IMG/VR virus record: IMGVR_UViG_3300030106_006480
Coordinates: 1-64,000 of that record
Strand: one strand, 5' to 3'
Length of the DNA: 64,000 nt
Source: a virus
Positions 7,399-16,347 of the stretch are shown in pieces (position 1 is the stretch's first letter; each line of letters opens with the position of its first letter). The notes beneath the pieces were generated by a model. It was not told the DNA's origin. It was given only the letters and a program-made list of their open reading frames with translations, and did not search any database. Position numbers and translations under genes: made by a program.

Positions 7399-10005
7399 TT
7401 AACGCTTTATTTGAATATTTCCATAAAAATCATAATATTTTTCTGGTGTCTTACTAACAGCTACCAATGAAGGATAGGCAGTGTAGTCTTTACCGTCAGG
7501 ATTAGTACGGGTACAAACATTAAAGAAACGCTCTGTACGTGTATCTTTTTGTGTGTAGATGTTGAGCTTTAACTCATGATAAAAAAGTTGCTTTAACAAA
7601 TAGGTAAAGCGCGATCTAGAAATCTCTTTATAGTTTGATTGCAAACAAAACTCACAGTAGTTTGGATACAGATACTTTCGTGACTCGGCATAAATTTCTG
7701 AAGTCCCTGGTGGAGTTTTAACTCGTTTACCAATAAGAGACACAGTCCCTGGAGCATAAATTAAATTATTTTCCATCCAATCCAACATAGGATTTGAATT
7801 TAAAATTTGTTCTGAATTGAACTGTGCAAAGAAAGGAGCTTTCTTTTCAGTAGACATTAAGTATTCCCTCATCTCTTGTTCTGACATATCAAGCAACCAG
7901 TTCACAAGACCAGGCAACATGTCAGCAAAGATGCCTCCAGGTTCACCTTGACGATTGAATTTGATTAATTCTTTTTGTTCCGAAGGACCACCTTCAAAAG
8001 GACGATCAAAAGGAATAGTTAAACGACGACGAGATAAACCAGTGGTGTAATCAGTAGATTGAATCGCCTCGTTGGCAGTAATCATCACAAGTCCATGATA
8101 CTGAAAAGGAGGCATAGATTCTTTTTGATACTTGCGTTCAGAACGAATCCAGTCACCACCAGTAATAGCTTTTAATTTGGAGACAGAACCACCCCAGCGA
8201 TCAGCATCCTGGAAAAGAATTAGTTTCTTATCACGAAAAGCAGAAGCTTCAAAACGACTTTCTTCTAAGTTTTTGAAATCAGTTGAATAGGTATTGTCTT
8301 TACCAACAAGAGCAACAGCAAGATTGGCATAAGTAGATTTACCAGACTTACCTGGGCCAACAATCTCTACAAATTTTTGAATATCATATCGCCCCAAAAG
8401 TGTGGCTCTTAACCAAGCACGTAGAACTTGAACACGATCATCATCATTACGTTGAATATGTTTGAACCAATTTATAATTTCATAACACTTAGCATTAGCC
8501 TCATAGTTGTAGGGTAATTGCTGAGTCATGTAATAGTCTCGGCTAAAAGGAAGAAGCTCTTTAGTGTCCACTTTTAAGACACCGTTTTTAAACAACAACA
8601 TATCGTTGCTGTCATACCAATCAGTAGACGAGAGAGAAAGTTTTAGCTGACTAAAAATATCATTGAGCAAATTGATGCCATAACCCCGAGGCAACAAATC
8701 TTTTTTAATTATCTCAATCTTATTTTTAATATCAGCTTTAGCTTCTGTTTCTGTCAAGATACTCCACAAGCCTGGAGCCTTGTGAGCATACATAAAAAAC
8801 TGATCATGAGTAATAGAAAATCGAAGATCTCCTTTATACATTTGAAGCAGCTGATCTGATACGACATCAGCAGAAGCATTTCTACCTTTCTTATCTTCAG
8901 TTTTTTGAGGTACTTGAAATAAAGAATTTACAGTTGCTTGCTGCGCTGCATTAGCCCCAGTAGGAGAAGTAAAAGATTCTACGCGTGCCCCTGCCAATGA
9001 AGTTTCGTTACATTCTTTTGACATTGTTTCTACAAGATCAATCATTTCCATATCAGGAGCATTATGTTTATGATCCTGAGAAGGAGTCCAACCATGTTCT
9101 TTTGCTCCATGAAATATAGTACCTATTCCACGTCCGCCTTCTTTTGAAAAAGAAAGCCAACGACGATGACAATCTCCATCTTTATATTTATCTGATTGTT
9201 GAGACCATTTATCCCATTCTTCTAAAAGAGACTCATCAACAGAATGAAGACATTGACCCATCATTAGCCAAGCTTCATAATTATCTGCAACTTCAGCGGG
9301 ATAAGACCACATTGCATCAATAGCTTCTTTAATTTCGCGATCTTTTGACATTAAAGAGTTGATAGCAAAAGTAGGCCCAACAATCCGGGTTGCATGTTCT
9401 TGTGGAACACCTTGCTTCATATTTTTTTTAGCAATCCCTTTCATTAACCATTCAGGGACATTAGGCAAAGAAGTTGAAAACTCATATCCCTCGTTTTCTT
9501 TTGTGTAATAACCGTTGGTTTCAGGATGAAGACCCATCAAAACGCCTTGATGCCGCTTCCAAAGAATCTCTAATTTGTCTCCTTCTGTTTCCGAATGCCA
9601 AACATATTTATTACGAGCAAAATGTTTCCATAACTCTTTAGGCACTTTGTAAAGTTTACGTTCACGCCCTGGTTTACCACTACAAATAGTTAAAGTTTTT
9701 GGAAGAGCTTTTTTAAAAGGTTTACTAGAAATTTCTTCGACGAGATTATAAACAGATTGTCCATCAATATCTACCCAAACAAAACCATAAGGGTTGTTAT
9801 AAGCAGGCCCTCCAATCAAACCAATGGCTTTACAACGACCATTTTCTAGTTCTTTTTTAATTTGATTTATATCAAAAGGTTTTTGTTGCCACCCCTGTAT
9901 ATATGGATTTTTATTTTCTCCTAATGGTGTGAGAGGCCAATCTTGACATAAATAATCAATCTTGATTTCTCCTGCAAGAAGAGATTGAGAATTCATTTCA
10001 GTCAT
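7399..10005 (-). CDS. Bifunctional primase-polymerase / SF3 (D5-like) helicase
   Basis: 868 aa. The N-terminal PrimPol (AEP) domain has the hDhD motif FVWVDIDG near residue 75-82 and the SG-basic motif ICSGKPGRERKLYKV near 107. A PriCT-2-like middle (NYEAWLMMGQCLH...WDKWSQQSDKY) follows. The C-terminal SF3 helicase has Walker A VGPGKSGKST (about residue 553), acidic KLILFQDADRW and sensor GLVMITANEAIQ. The protein should unwind DNA as a hexamer and make primers for the T7-type polymerase at 21872. The order PrimPol-PriCT-SF3 is typical of phage and plasmid replicases. Confidence 0.92.
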   Translation of the reverse strand: MTEMNSQSLLAGEIKIDYLCQDWPLTPLGENKNPYIQGWQQKPFDINQIKKELENGRCKAIGLIGGPAYNNPYGFVWVDIDGQSVYNLVEEISSKPFKKALPKTLTICSGKPGRERKLYKVPKELWKHFARNKYVWHSETEGDKLEILWKRHQGVLMGLHPETNGYYTKENEGYEFSTSLPNVPEWLMKGIAKKNMKQGVPQEHATRIVGPTFAINSLMSKDREIKEAIDAMWSYPAEVADNYEAWLMMGQCLHSVDESLLEEWDKWSQQSDKYKDGDCHRRWLSFSKEGGRGIGTIFHGAKEHGWTPSQDHKHNAPDMEMIDLVETMSKECNETSLAGARVESFTSPTGANAAQQATVNSLFQVPQKTEDKKGRNASADVVSDQLLQMYKGDLRFSITHDQFFMYAHKAPGLWSILTETEAKADIKNKIEIIKKDLLPRGYGINLLNDIFSQLKLSLSSTDWYDSNDMLLFKNGVLKVDTKELLPFSRDYYMTQQLPYNYEANAKCYEIINWFKHIQRNDDDRVQVLRAWLRATLLGRYDIQKFVEIVGPGKSGKSTYANLAVALVGKDNTYSTDFKNLEESRFEASAFRDKKLILFQDADRWGGSVSKLKAITGGDWIRSERKYQKESMPPFQYHGLVMITANEAIQSTDYTTGLSRRRLTIPFDRPFEGGPSEQKELIKFNRQGEPGGIFADMLPGLVNWLLDMSEQEMREYLMSTEKKAPFFAQFNSEQILNSNPMLDWMENNLIYAPGTVSLIGKRVKTPPGTSEIYAESRKYLYPNYCEFCLQSNYKEISRSRFTYLLKQLFYHELKLNIYTQKDTRTERFFNVCTRTNPDGKDYTAYPSLVAVSKTPEKYYDFYGNIQIKR

Positions 10006-10183
10006 GACAATCGATTTCTAGTTTAACGGTAAAGTTTCTTTCAGGAAAAGAAGTTTGTTTTAAAATTTGGAAAGCATGCATGTGCATCAAACTGGGCAGC
10101 AAGAAGGTAGTTTCGTCTGGGGCTTGTGCCATCAGACCTGACATGCCAAACATCCACTGCCCTAAGGAAACTTTAATTTCCAT
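9998..10183 (-). CDS. Small unknown protein (61 aa)
   Basis: MEIKVSLGQWMFGMSGLMAQ, Met-rich, ending in CHD; overlaps the primase-helicase start by eight bases. It follows a 57-base gap downstream of the exonuclease. No recognised domain; real because it fills the operon with consistent coupling. Confidence 0.65.
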   Translation of the reverse strand: MEIKVSLGQWMFGMSGLMAQAPDETTFLLPSLMHMHAFQILKQTSFPERNFTVKLEIDCHD

Positions 10184-10240
10184 AGGGGGCGTTTAGAGGT
10201 TTCTATATCCTAGGAGGACTTAACCAAATAGTTAGTGAGT

Positions 10241-11092
10241 TTAAACACCTGAAATATTATCTACTATTTCTTCAGGAGTCATTTGGTTATAGTACTCTTT
10301 TACTACTTTCAACCACTTTTCTTGACAGATATTCAAGTGATTTCTAGTGATTTTAAATAGCTGTGTTTTCTCAGGAGTAGACACAAGAATTGCAGCTTGA
10401 GCACATTTAATTCCTAGAGTTTGCTCTATACCCAGTGCATATGCACCAAGTTGTAAGCAGCATTTATTAAACTTCATGTAGCCTGCTAGGTTTTCACGCC
10501 ACTCAGGTGAACCTTTTTCTAAATTTTTAGGCCACCAACGATAGTAAGGTTTCACACTAGTCTTCAAGTCAGCTAAAGTGACTTTGCCTCTAGCAATCCC
10601 AATAATATCTGGAGACCCTACCCATGAACGTTCTTCGTCGTCTTGGCCCCAAACCCGACCGATACCATCTTGAGACAGGGCAAACTGGTGGTCATCACGC
10701 ATCGGGGTTTCAGCCCACAACACCTCCTGAAATTGATTTAAAATCTCAGGCATACCCTCCCAATAAGATGAGTATTCTTGAGGAACATCAAAATCTTCTT
10801 TTTTAAGATAGTGTTCCATGCAGCTATGAATACTGGTACCACGTTCAGCAGCAGCTTCTTTAACACCAGGGTTTGCCTTTGACCACATCTCAAGTTTCTT
10901 TTTATTTGCTTCTGATGCTGTTTCAGAAATGATAGTAGTTACAGAAGGAGCTGGCCCACTCCAGAAAGGAGTTTCATAGTGACGTTTACCATTGATTGTA
11001 ATTCTTGCAGGCTTTTTATTTAGCTCTTCAAATACAGAGGGATTTTCTTTAAAAATATCTTTAACAGTTTTCGATTTCTTTTCTACAACCAT
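10241..11092 (-). CDS. PD-(D/E)XK exonuclease (RecB/Cas4/MGME1-like)
   Basis: 283 aa. Motifs in order: EAAAERGTSIHSCMEHYL (RGT.iH motif I, about residue 77), GSPDIIGIARGKVTLADLKTS (the PD...(D/E)xK catalytic core, D in GSPD and D/K in ADLKT), and QLGAYALGIE (QxxxY). This is the RecB-family arrangement of phage 5'-3' exonucleases used in recombination and host DNA breakdown. It lies upstream of primase-helicase in the leftward operon. Confidence 0.88.
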   Translation of the reverse strand: MVVEKKSKTVKDIFKENPSVFEELNKKPARITINGKRHYETPFWSGPAPSVTTIISETASEANKKKLEMWSKANPGVKEAAAERGTSIHSCMEHYLKKEDFDVPQEYSSYWEGMPEILNQFQEVLWAETPMRDDHQFALSQDGIGRVWGQDDEERSWVGSPDIIGIARGKVTLADLKTSVKPYYRWWPKNLEKGSPEWRENLAGYMKFNKCCLQLGAYALGIEQTLGIKCAQAAILVSTPEKTQLFKITRNHLNICQEKWLKVVKEYYNQMTPEEIVDNISGV

Positions 11093-11134
11093 TACGAGTT
11101 GTGTATATTGTAATTATTGTACAGGAATTTAAAA

Positions 11135-11995
11135 ATGACGCAAAAGCGTTTGGCAATTTTGACTCTTTGGAGAGACAGCGAAGATTATATCGAACGTTCT
11201 TTAAAACAGTTTGAAGCTCTTGAAAAAGCTTTTGAAGAAGAAACAGATCCCATTATCCCTATCTATGGCTTTTTTGAAAATGATTCACAAGACAATACGG
11301 CTCAAATCCTAGAGGAATGGTTAAAAAATCGTGTAGGTTTTGTAGTAGCTGAAACTATTAATGCTCCAAAATGGGGAAGCGTTTCCTCTCTGGATAGAGT
11401 TAGGTATCAAGCACGCTATCGCAATTCTGCTCTGGCATTGTTAAATCGGTATCAATATGACTACCTTTTAGTAGCAGATAGTGATGTGCATTGGGAGCCT
11501 GATTGTGTTTTAGCTCTAATGGATTTTCTAGAAGAAGACGGAGTAGGAGGAGATGCAGGCATGGTATCTCCAAATACAGTTCAAAACGTACGCGATCACG
11601 TACAAGATACAGATGAAGAAACTTACTTTGACAGCTGGTCTCTAGTAGACATTGCAGGAAATCAGTGCCTTACTTTTGCAGCTAATCCATTTTTAGATCC
11701 AGATGATCGACTTGATTGGGAAAGTGGTGTGCCAGTTGCATGCAATAGTGCGTTTGGTTCAATTGCAATGGTTAAACAAGAAGCAATGTCAGGTGTTGAA
11801 TGGGATGTTATTGACGGAGTAGAGCACTGGGAATTCTGTAAAAAAATCAGGGAGAATGGCTACAGAGTTTTTGCTGATCCTTTAATTCATGCTCGCATTG
11901 TTCATAAAGATAAAATTAAACCAGTACCTGCAGTAGTTGAATATCAAAGGCAAAAGCTCAAGAAGTTTGAGCTTCAAGAATTATTTAAATCATAA
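11135..11995 (+). CDS. Glycosyltransferase, CAP59/GT-A-like
   Basis: ATG at 11135 chosen over TTG at 11117. 286 aa. FFENDSQDNTAQILEEWL is the start of a GT-A-like donor domain, and LLVADSDVHWEPDCVLALMDF carries the acidic metal-binding motif (DSD). It resembles cap-type mannosyltransferases (CAP59_mtransfer) by memory. A related protein, with VYENDSIDGTQEYL, is at 14196, so the two may be paralogues. Its 3' end overlaps gmd (opposite strand) by 22 bases. Confidence 0.8.
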   Translation: MTQKRLAILTLWRDSEDYIERSLKQFEALEKAFEEETDPIIPIYGFFENDSQDNTAQILEEWLKNRVGFVVAETINAPKWGSVSSLDRVRYQARYRNSALALLNRYQYDYLLVADSDVHWEPDCVLALMDFLEEDGVGGDAGMVSPNTVQNVRDHVQDTDEETYFDSWSLVDIAGNQCLTFAANPFLDPDDRLDWESGVPVACNSAFGSIAMVKQEAMSGVEWDVIDGVEHWEFCKKIRENGYRVFADPLIHARIVHKDKIKPVPAVVEYQRQKLKKFELQELFKS

Positions 11996-12990
11996 TCAAT
12001 CATCTCATCAACTAAGTCATCAAGGGTATGCTTTGGTAACCAATTGAGAATTTTTTGAGCTTTACTAGAATTTCCCAATAAAGTATCTACTTCTGCTGGC
12101 CGGTAAAACTGCTCATTAATTTTAATGACTGGTTTCTTAAGAGTATTACTCCAACCGATTTCATCCAGACCTTCGCCTTTCCAAACAAGATCTAAATTTA
12201 ATTTGTTTGCTGCTATCTCACAGAAGTGACGAACACTTGTTTGTTTACCTGTGGAAACTACATAATCATCTGGTTCATTTTCTTGAAGCATTAAGTACAT
12301 AGCTTCAACATAGTCGGCAGCATGTCCCCAATCCCGCCAAGAATCTAGATTACCAAGCTGAAGAATATGTTGTCTACCTTCTTTTACATCAACAAGTCCC
12401 TTGGTAATTTTTTTAGTAACAAAATTTTCACCACGAATAGGAGATTCGTGATTAAACAGAATGCCATTACAACCAAATAAACCATAGCTTTCCCTATAAT
12501 TTACAGTTAACCAATAGCCAAAAAGCTTGGCAACCCCATAAGGACTACGGGGATAGAAATTAGTTTCTTCATGTTGGGGAACTTCTTGAACTTTTCCAAA
12601 CATTTCCGAGGTAGATGCCTGATAAAATTTTGCACCTACATTTCTACAAGCTTCAAGAATATTTAATACTCCTAAAGCATTTACATGGGCAGTGCTTGCT
12701 GGAGACTTAAAGCTAACTCCAACATGGCTTTGTGCAGCAAGGTTATAAATTTCATCTGGTTTTGAATCCTGAACTAAGCGATTAACAGAGGCAGCATCAG
12801 TTATGTCTGAATACTCCAGACGTAGACACTCTGGTAATTGACCATTAAAAATCCATTTGAGTCGATCCAGCTGGTGAGGATTTGCATTATTTCTAATTAA
12901 GCCTACGATTTCATATTTTTTCTTTGCTAGTAAATGCGCAAGATATGCTCCATCTTGTCCAGTAATACCAGTAATAAGGGCTTTCTTCAT
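11974..12990 (-). CDS. gmd: GDP-mannose 4,6-dehydratase
   Basis: 338 aa, short-chain dehydrogenase fold. NAD(P)-binding TGITGQDGAYL at residues 7-17; ASTSEMFGKVQ at 125-135 with Thr/Ser-Glu; YGVAKLFGYW at 151-160 supplies the catalytic Tyr-xxx-Lys. FNHESPIRGENFVTKKIT is the family signature. It converts GDP-D-mannose to GDP-4-keto-6-deoxy-D-mannose. The divergent neighbour (13036) is a ColD/RfbH-like 3-dehydratase that would use this product. Only 45 bases separate the two starts, so a shared promoter region is likely. Confidence 0.95.
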   Translation of the reverse strand: MKKALITGITGQDGAYLAHLLAKKKYEIVGLIRNNANPHQLDRLKWIFNGQLPECLRLEYSDITDAASVNRLVQDSKPDEIYNLAAQSHVGVSFKSPASTAHVNALGVLNILEACRNVGAKFYQASTSEMFGKVQEVPQHEETNFYPRSPYGVAKLFGYWLTVNYRESYGLFGCNGILFNHESPIRGENFVTKKITKGLVDVKEGRQHILQLGNLDSWRDWGHAADYVEAMYLMLQENEPDDYVVSTGKQTSVRHFCEIAANKLNLDLVWKGEGLDEIGWSNTLKKPVIKINEQFYRPAEVDTLLGNSSKAQKILNWLPKHTLDDLVDEMIDYDLNNS

Positions 12991-13035
12991 TTCAAAAATT
13001 GTATATACTGATTAATATAAACAAAACACAGAAGA

Positions 13036-14208
13036 ATGGCTAGTTATTCTTGGCCCTTACAAAAAAATTCTATTGGATTACAGGAAAAATTAGCACTGAC
13101 TAAATTCTTATGGACAAGTGATCGTTTTACAAATGGTCCTGAAGTACAAAAATTTGAAAAAGCCTGGAGCAAATGGCAAGGGAAAAAATATTCTCTATAT
13201 GTTTCTAATGGGTCTTGTGCGAATTTTTTACTCCTAGATGCAGTCAAAGAACTTTATTTTCCAAATAGAAGATCATTAAAAATTTTTGCACCAGCGATTA
13301 ACTGGTCAACCAATTTAGCTACATTTATTCAACAGAAACATGATATCTATCTTTACGATATTGATAGAAAAACTTATAGCCCTACCTGGGATTCGGTTTC
13401 ACAATTATCTAATGTGCAGCCTGATATTGTTTATTTGACACATGTCTTAGGTATTTCTAACGACATGGAAAAAGTTAAAGAGATGTGGCCTAATGCCATA
13501 ATTCTTGAAGACTGCTGTGAATCTCATGGAGCTAAAGATTTTAAAACAGGAAAAAAAGTAGGGACAACAGGAGAAGGAGCAACCTTTTCTTTTTATTTTG
13601 GTCATCATATGACAACCATTGAAGGCGGAATGATTTGTACTGATAATAAAAATCTATACAATTTATTAAAAGCAAAACGTTCTCATGGCCTGTCAAGAGA
13701 AATGCTACCTATACCTAAACAAAAAGTTGAATTAGATAATCTAAACATTGATCCTTCTTTTTTATTTCCTACAGCAGGATATAACTTTAGAAATGTAGAA
13801 TTTGGCGCTGTCCTTGGACAAGTCCAGCTTAAAAAATTAGATCATTGGAATAAAATTAGAAATAAAAATTATCAGGAATTTTATTCATGTATAGAAGAAA
13901 TTCCTGAATATTTTTATAGACCAGCTACACCAGAAGGAAACAGCGCAATGGTTCTTCCTTTTCATTGTAAGGATGAAGTGCTTGCATTAGATCTAAAAAG
14001 ATTTTTAAACGAAATAGGAGTTGAAACTCGTCCTTTTTTAGTAGGTAATGTAACCAATCAACCTTTTATGAAACGAGAAAACTGGGTTGCCAGTACGTTG
14101 CCTAACGCTAGTCAAATGGATTGTTGTTCTTTTTATATTGGCAATAATCAATTTGTAAATCCTGCTAAGATTCAAGAACTGATTTGGCAAATTTTATGCG
14201 AGTTTTAA
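13036..14208 (+). CDS. ColD/RfbH-type sugar 3-dehydratase (DegT family, His for PLP-Lys)
   Basis: 390 aa, DegT/DnrJ/EryC1 fold: GPEVQKFEKAW, YLTHVLG, LEDCCESHGA, TFSFYFGHHMTTIEGG. In aminotransferases of this family the seventh residue of FSFxxxK is the PLP-binding Lys; here it is His190. That replacement is the known hallmark of GDP-4-keto-6-deoxy-mannose 3-dehydratase (ColD) and CDP-sugar dehydrase E1 (RfbH/AscC). The C-terminal VETRPFLVGNVTNQPF also recalls the (A/V)GN...QP motif of that branch. With Gmd next door, the likely product is GDP-4-keto-3,6-dideoxy-D-mannose, a colitose precursor. No ColC-like reductase/epimerase is seen in the window. Confidence 0.8.
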   Translation: MASYSWPLQKNSIGLQEKLALTKFLWTSDRFTNGPEVQKFEKAWSKWQGKKYSLYVSNGSCANFLLLDAVKELYFPNRRSLKIFAPAINWSTNLATFIQQKHDIYLYDIDRKTYSPTWDSVSQLSNVQPDIVYLTHVLGISNDMEKVKEMWPNAIILEDCCESHGAKDFKTGKKVGTTGEGATFSFYFGHHMTTIEGGMICTDNKNLYNLLKAKRSHGLSREMLPIPKQKVELDNLNIDPSFLFPTAGYNFRNVEFGAVLGQVQLKKLDHWNKIRNKNYQEFYSCIEEIPEYFYRPATPEGNSAMVLPFHCKDEVLALDLKRFLNEIGVETRPFLVGNVTNQPFMKRENWVASTLPNASQMDCCSFYIGNNQFVNPAKIQELIWQILCEF

Positions 14209-14909
14209 TCTGTTCGATAATCCGGAATCGAAAAGAATTTTTATTTAATTGGAAAGATTTAATACTTTGTTTAGCAGATGAGAATCCTGAGATTACTTTT
14301 GATCTTTCTGTATATGAAAATGATTCTATAGACGGAACACAAGAATATTTAAAACAACTTTTACCAGAGTTAAGAAAAGAATTGAATGAAGTTGTAATAA
14401 CAATGGGCAATGAGGAGACCCCTTATTTCCCATCTGTTAAAGATGAACAACGATGTCATCAACTTGCTACAGCAAGAAATCAATGTTTAGAGCAAGTTTT
14501 AATTGAAGAATATGACAAAGTAATTTTCTTTGAACCTGATGTTGATTTTGAACCAGAAGATTTTAGTGTTCTTTTAAATACAGATGATGATATTTGTTCA
14601 CCTTATAGCTTGTTGCCTAGCCGTGACTGGATCTATGATTGCTGGGCTACAAGAATTAGCTTTAAAGATCAAGAATTTACAGGACCAATTTATGATGACA
14701 TGCCTAATCGTTTAGATGTTGTGTCTACTTTTAATTGTTTTTGTGTTTATAATGCAAAACCTTTTATTGAAGGGGCAAGATTTTCTGGTATTAACCCCAT
14801 AACAAAGTCATGGGATTGTGATACTACTGCTATCTGTGCAGAATTTAATCGAAGGGGCTACACCAAAGTAGGTTTGTATAAAATTCCTTTGACACATTTT
14901 AGAGTTTAA
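14196..14909 (+). CDS. Glycosyltransferase-like protein, related to the 11135 gene
   Basis: ATG at 14196, 13 bases inside the end of the dehydratase gene (TTG at 14184 is less likely). 237 aa. VYENDSIDGTQEYLKQLLPE, then KVIFFEPDVDFEPEDFSVLL with an acidic DVD metal-binding motif, and a C-terminal CDTTAICAEFNRRGYTKVG. Same layout as the 11135 glycosyltransferase. It likely adds the island's product sugar or a partner sugar. Confidence 0.75.
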   Translation: MRVLICSIIRNRKEFLFNWKDLILCLADENPEITFDLSVYENDSIDGTQEYLKQLLPELRKELNEVVITMGNEETPYFPSVKDEQRCHQLATARNQCLEQVLIEEYDKVIFFEPDVDFEPEDFSVLLNTDDDICSPYSLLPSRDWIYDCWATRISFKDQEFTGPIYDDMPNRLDVVSTFNCFCVYNAKPFIEGARFSGINPITKSWDCDTTAICAEFNRRGYTKVGLYKIPLTHFRV

Positions 14910-14941
14910 TTTGTTATTATTTTTAGAGAAGAAATAATCCT

Positions 14942-15199
14942 GTGGGTAAACCTAGGAAGTATATTGAACGCAATCGAAAAAATTTTCTAGAGCTAAAAAA
15001 GAAATTGAAGTGCAACCACTGTGGATATAGTGATTATCGAGCAATTGATTTTCACCATACACAAGGTGAAAAAGAAGCAAACATTTCTACCATGGTTAGA
15101 TATGGTTATGCTTGGTCACGAATTGAAGACGAACTAAATAAATGTATTCCTCTTTGTTGCAACTGTCATAGAATTGAGCATGAGCTATATGTTAAATAG
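14942..15199 (+). CDS. HNH endonuclease, short (85 aa)
   Basis: GTG start at 14942 (MGKPRKYIERNRK). A zinc-bound HNH: CNHCG at 24-28, IDFHHTQG with the His-His pair, and CIPLCCNCHRIEHE at the end. Freestanding small HNH, probably a homing nuclease. It sits at the end of the plus-strand run of the sugar island and may have helped move it. Confidence 0.8.
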   Translation: MGKPRKYIERNRKNFLELKKKLKCNHCGYSDYRAIDFHHTQGEKEANISTMVRYGYAWSRIEDELNKCIPLCCNCHRIEHELYVK

Positions 15200-15253
15200 T
15201 GTCTGAGACTTATGTGATTCTATTGAGTTGCTGGGGATTTTTATCTATGTTGC

Positions 15254-15805
15254 TTATTCTCTCAAAGTTGCTTTAATGTACCAAGAACTTTTAAAGGAGT
15301 CTTCAATCAGTTGTGCCATGTAGTTATCAATATCAGGAGCATCTTCTTTTTCTGCTAACTTACGGACTTTTTTTGCCATCATGGCAAATTCCTCTAGATT
15401 TTTATAGTAAGTAATTAACATTTGTTTTGCATCATAAGATTCACAGTGATTAAACTTTTTATAAGCAGCCAATAAACCTTTCATACACATGGGAAGAAGG
15501 TAATCCATTGAACGAATTAACTCACCAACTTTATCAAACTGATCTTGGTGAAGTTCATATTGTTTTTTTAAAAACTTATGAATACCAATGAAATTACTAG
15601 ACTCATAATTGAAATGAATTAAATGAGACTGCACACGAAGCTGTTCAAGAAAACTAGCCAATTGGGTCATCTCTTGGATAAGTCGCCCTGGACCTTCACT
15701 CTTTGGCTTGGGCTGAGCATTATTTTTTACTGGTTCTTGTTCCCGTTGAGGTGTTTGGCTAATAGTAGAATCGGATTGTTCTACAAAAGGAATGCCGCTA
15801 TACAT
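15254..15805 (-). CDS. Dps-like miniferritin with Pro/Gln-rich N-terminal extension
   Basis: 183 aa. Residues 64-95 align without gaps to the Dps ferroxidase region: H64 (HFNYESSNFIG), H76, D91 and E95 have the same spacing (12, 27, 31) as E. coli Dps H51, H63, D78 and E82. The end (SSWYIKATL) recalls the WmLra.l helix of Dps. The first ~40 residues (QTPQREQEPVKNNAQPKPK) are a low-complexity tail not in the core fold; such tails bind DNA in some Dps proteins. Expected role: iron oxidation and peroxide detoxification, perhaps DNA protection. The gene stands alone, divergent from the cupin. Confidence 0.7.
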   Translation of the reverse strand: MYSGIPFVEQSDSTISQTPQREQEPVKNNAQPKPKSEGPGRLIQEMTQLASFLEQLRVQSHLIHFNYESSNFIGIHKFLKKQYELHQDQFDKVGELIRSMDYLLPMCMKGLLAAYKKFNHCESYDAKQMLITYYKNLEEFAMMAKKVRKLAEKEDAPDIDNYMAQLIEDSFKSSWYIKATLRE

Positions 15806-15859
15806 GAGCTGTTTTTACTGATACTTTATTTTAAAATATAAAAGTTAATTTTATTCCTT

Positions 15860-16198
15860 ATGGCTAAGGTTATTCGCCCCTGGGGTTGGTATGAAAACCT
15901 TTCTAGTGGTGCAGGTTATTTAATAAAAAAATTATATGTAATTGCAGGTGAACGTTTAAGTTTGCAATTACATAAACATCGATCTGAACATTGGATAATT
16001 ATTCGTGGCACAGGAATTATTGAACTAGATGGCGAAAGCAAACCAATAAAAGCTCATGACCATATTATTATTCCTGTTGGCACGTCACATAGAGTGACAG
16101 CAACAGAACAAGATTTAGTTATCCTTGAACTTCAAGAGGGAGAAATGTTAGCAGAAGAAGATATAATTAGATTAGAGGATGATTATGGAAGGAAATGA
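15860..16198 (+). CDS. Cupin, mannose-6-phosphate isomerase type II domain
   Basis: 112 aa. RPWGWYENL at residues 6-14 is the opening of the type II PMI (ManC C-terminal) cupin, then LHKHRSEHWIIIRGTGII with metal-binding His residues, and HIIIPVGTSHRV. The full-length ManC would also carry a GDP-mannose pyrophosphorylase; here only the cupin exists. It could interconvert fructose-6-P and mannose-6-P, feeding GDP-mannose to gmd. Close to the sugar island but separated by two unrelated genes. Confidence 0.82.
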   Translation: MAKVIRPWGWYENLSSGAGYLIKKLYVIAGERLSLQLHKHRSEHWIIIRGTGIIELDGESKPIKAHDHIIIPVGTSHRVTATEQDLVILELQEGEMLAEEDIIRLEDDYGRK

Positions 16199-16347
16199 AT
16201 CCATTAAAACAACAAAGAAAATTACAACAGCTTAATGTAAGAGCTGAGCAATGTTTAACAAGAGAGGAGGCACAGGAGGTTCTAAAAAAAGCAAACAAAG
16301 CTCAATGTAAAATCGATTTTGCTTCTTACTATGGACAAAGACACTAA
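16195..16347 (+). CDS. Small unknown protein (50 aa)
   Basis: ATG overlaps the cupin stop (ATGA, 16195-16198). Basic, Gln-rich (MNPLKQQRKLQQLNVRAEQC), with a helix-breaking KANKAQ middle, ending YYGQRH. The next gene starts inside it. No family recognised; the coupled start supports it. Confidence 0.6.
   Translation: MNPLKQQRKLQQLNVRAEQCLTREEAQEVLKKANKAQCKIDFASYYGQRH

Noticed and set aside
10195-10235. Possible further family A element before the 61-aa gene
   Set aside because: Contains GTTAAGTCC but the outer stem and CA loop are not clear.
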